A stretch of 5,426 nt of DNA, taken from the NCBI GenBank assembly GCA_007131535.1, contig SLQI01000245.1, positions 1 through 5,426 on the forward strand, given 5' to 3'. The position numbers were made by a program, and so were the translations under genes. The notes beneath the pieces were generated by a model. That model saw nothing but the letters and a program-made list of their open reading frames with translations. It was not told the origin of the DNA and searched no databases. Of the stretch, positions 5,397-5,426 are shown in pieces. Each line of letters begins with the position of its first letter. Within the stretch, counting starts at the first letter, position 1. The DNA comes from Balneolales bacterium. Its GTDB lineage: Bacteria > Bacteroidota > Rhodothermia > Balneolales > Natronogracilivirgulaceae.

Positions 5397-5426
5397 CTCC
5401 TTCCCCCCGTTCCACAACTCCAGCCC

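Larger units (their letters stand above)
5118..5426. other. 309-base non-coding region rich in repeats and hairpins
   Basis: No convincing reading frame is seen on either strand after the DUF2207 stop. The region holds, in order, a terminator-like hairpin, two copies of TTTTGACCAAG, a degenerate 7-base tandem array, a bulged hairpin and two compact palindromes with TTYA loops. It resembles an intergenic site that has collected repetitive elements. The last 30 bases are C-rich with nothing recognised. Confidence 0.75.

Noticed and set aside
5381..5410. Intrinsic terminator at the CGGGGC-TTTA-GCCCCG hairpin
   Set aside because: No T-run follows on the plus strand, and no A-run precedes it that would serve the minus strand.

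Overview
The window looks like an ordinary chromosomal segment of a Gram-negative, Bacteroidota/Balneolota-like bacterium. GC is moderate (estimated by eye in the mid-to-upper 40s). Several starts have A-rich or absent Shine-Dalgarno sequences, and short repeats and REP-like hairpins sit between genes. The taxonomic placement is an inference from general appearance; no rRNA or marker gene is present.

Layout. Positions 1-1856 (minus) hold acs, an AMP-forming acetyl-CoA synthetase that runs off the left edge just after its catalytic lysine motif, so a short C-terminal tail is missing. Positions 2011-3021 (minus) hold a full-length class I fructose-1,6-bisphosphatase homologue whose metal and catalytic residues are largely replaced. 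Positions 3116-3346 (minus) hold an unrecognised 76-residue protein. These three genes run in the same direction, in transcription order small protein, FBPase-like, acs, with gaps of 94 and 154 bases. A 112-base divergent intergenic region separates them from a DUF2207-type signal-peptide and membrane protein at 3459-5117 (plus). Positions 5118-5426 contain no gene but are dense in structure: a terminator-like hairpin, an 11-base direct repeat, a degenerate 7-base tandem array, and three hairpins, two of them compact REP-like palindromes with TTYA tetraloops.

Main point of interest. The FBPase-like protein keeps the fold landmarks, most sugar-phosphate contacts and the AMP-site residues of class I FBPases. 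It has lost the DPLDGSSN motif (here HPIEGIPN), the SEE metal/base motif (here FSS), one metal aspartate (now Arg) and the Lys and Arg before the conserved YEC. It is probably a pseudoenzyme or a protein with a changed activity. It lies just upstream of, and co-oriented with, acetyl-CoA synthetase, the entry step for growth on acetate, when gluconeogenesis is needed. A sensory or regulatory role in the acetate/gluconeogenesis switch is a reasonable but untested inference.
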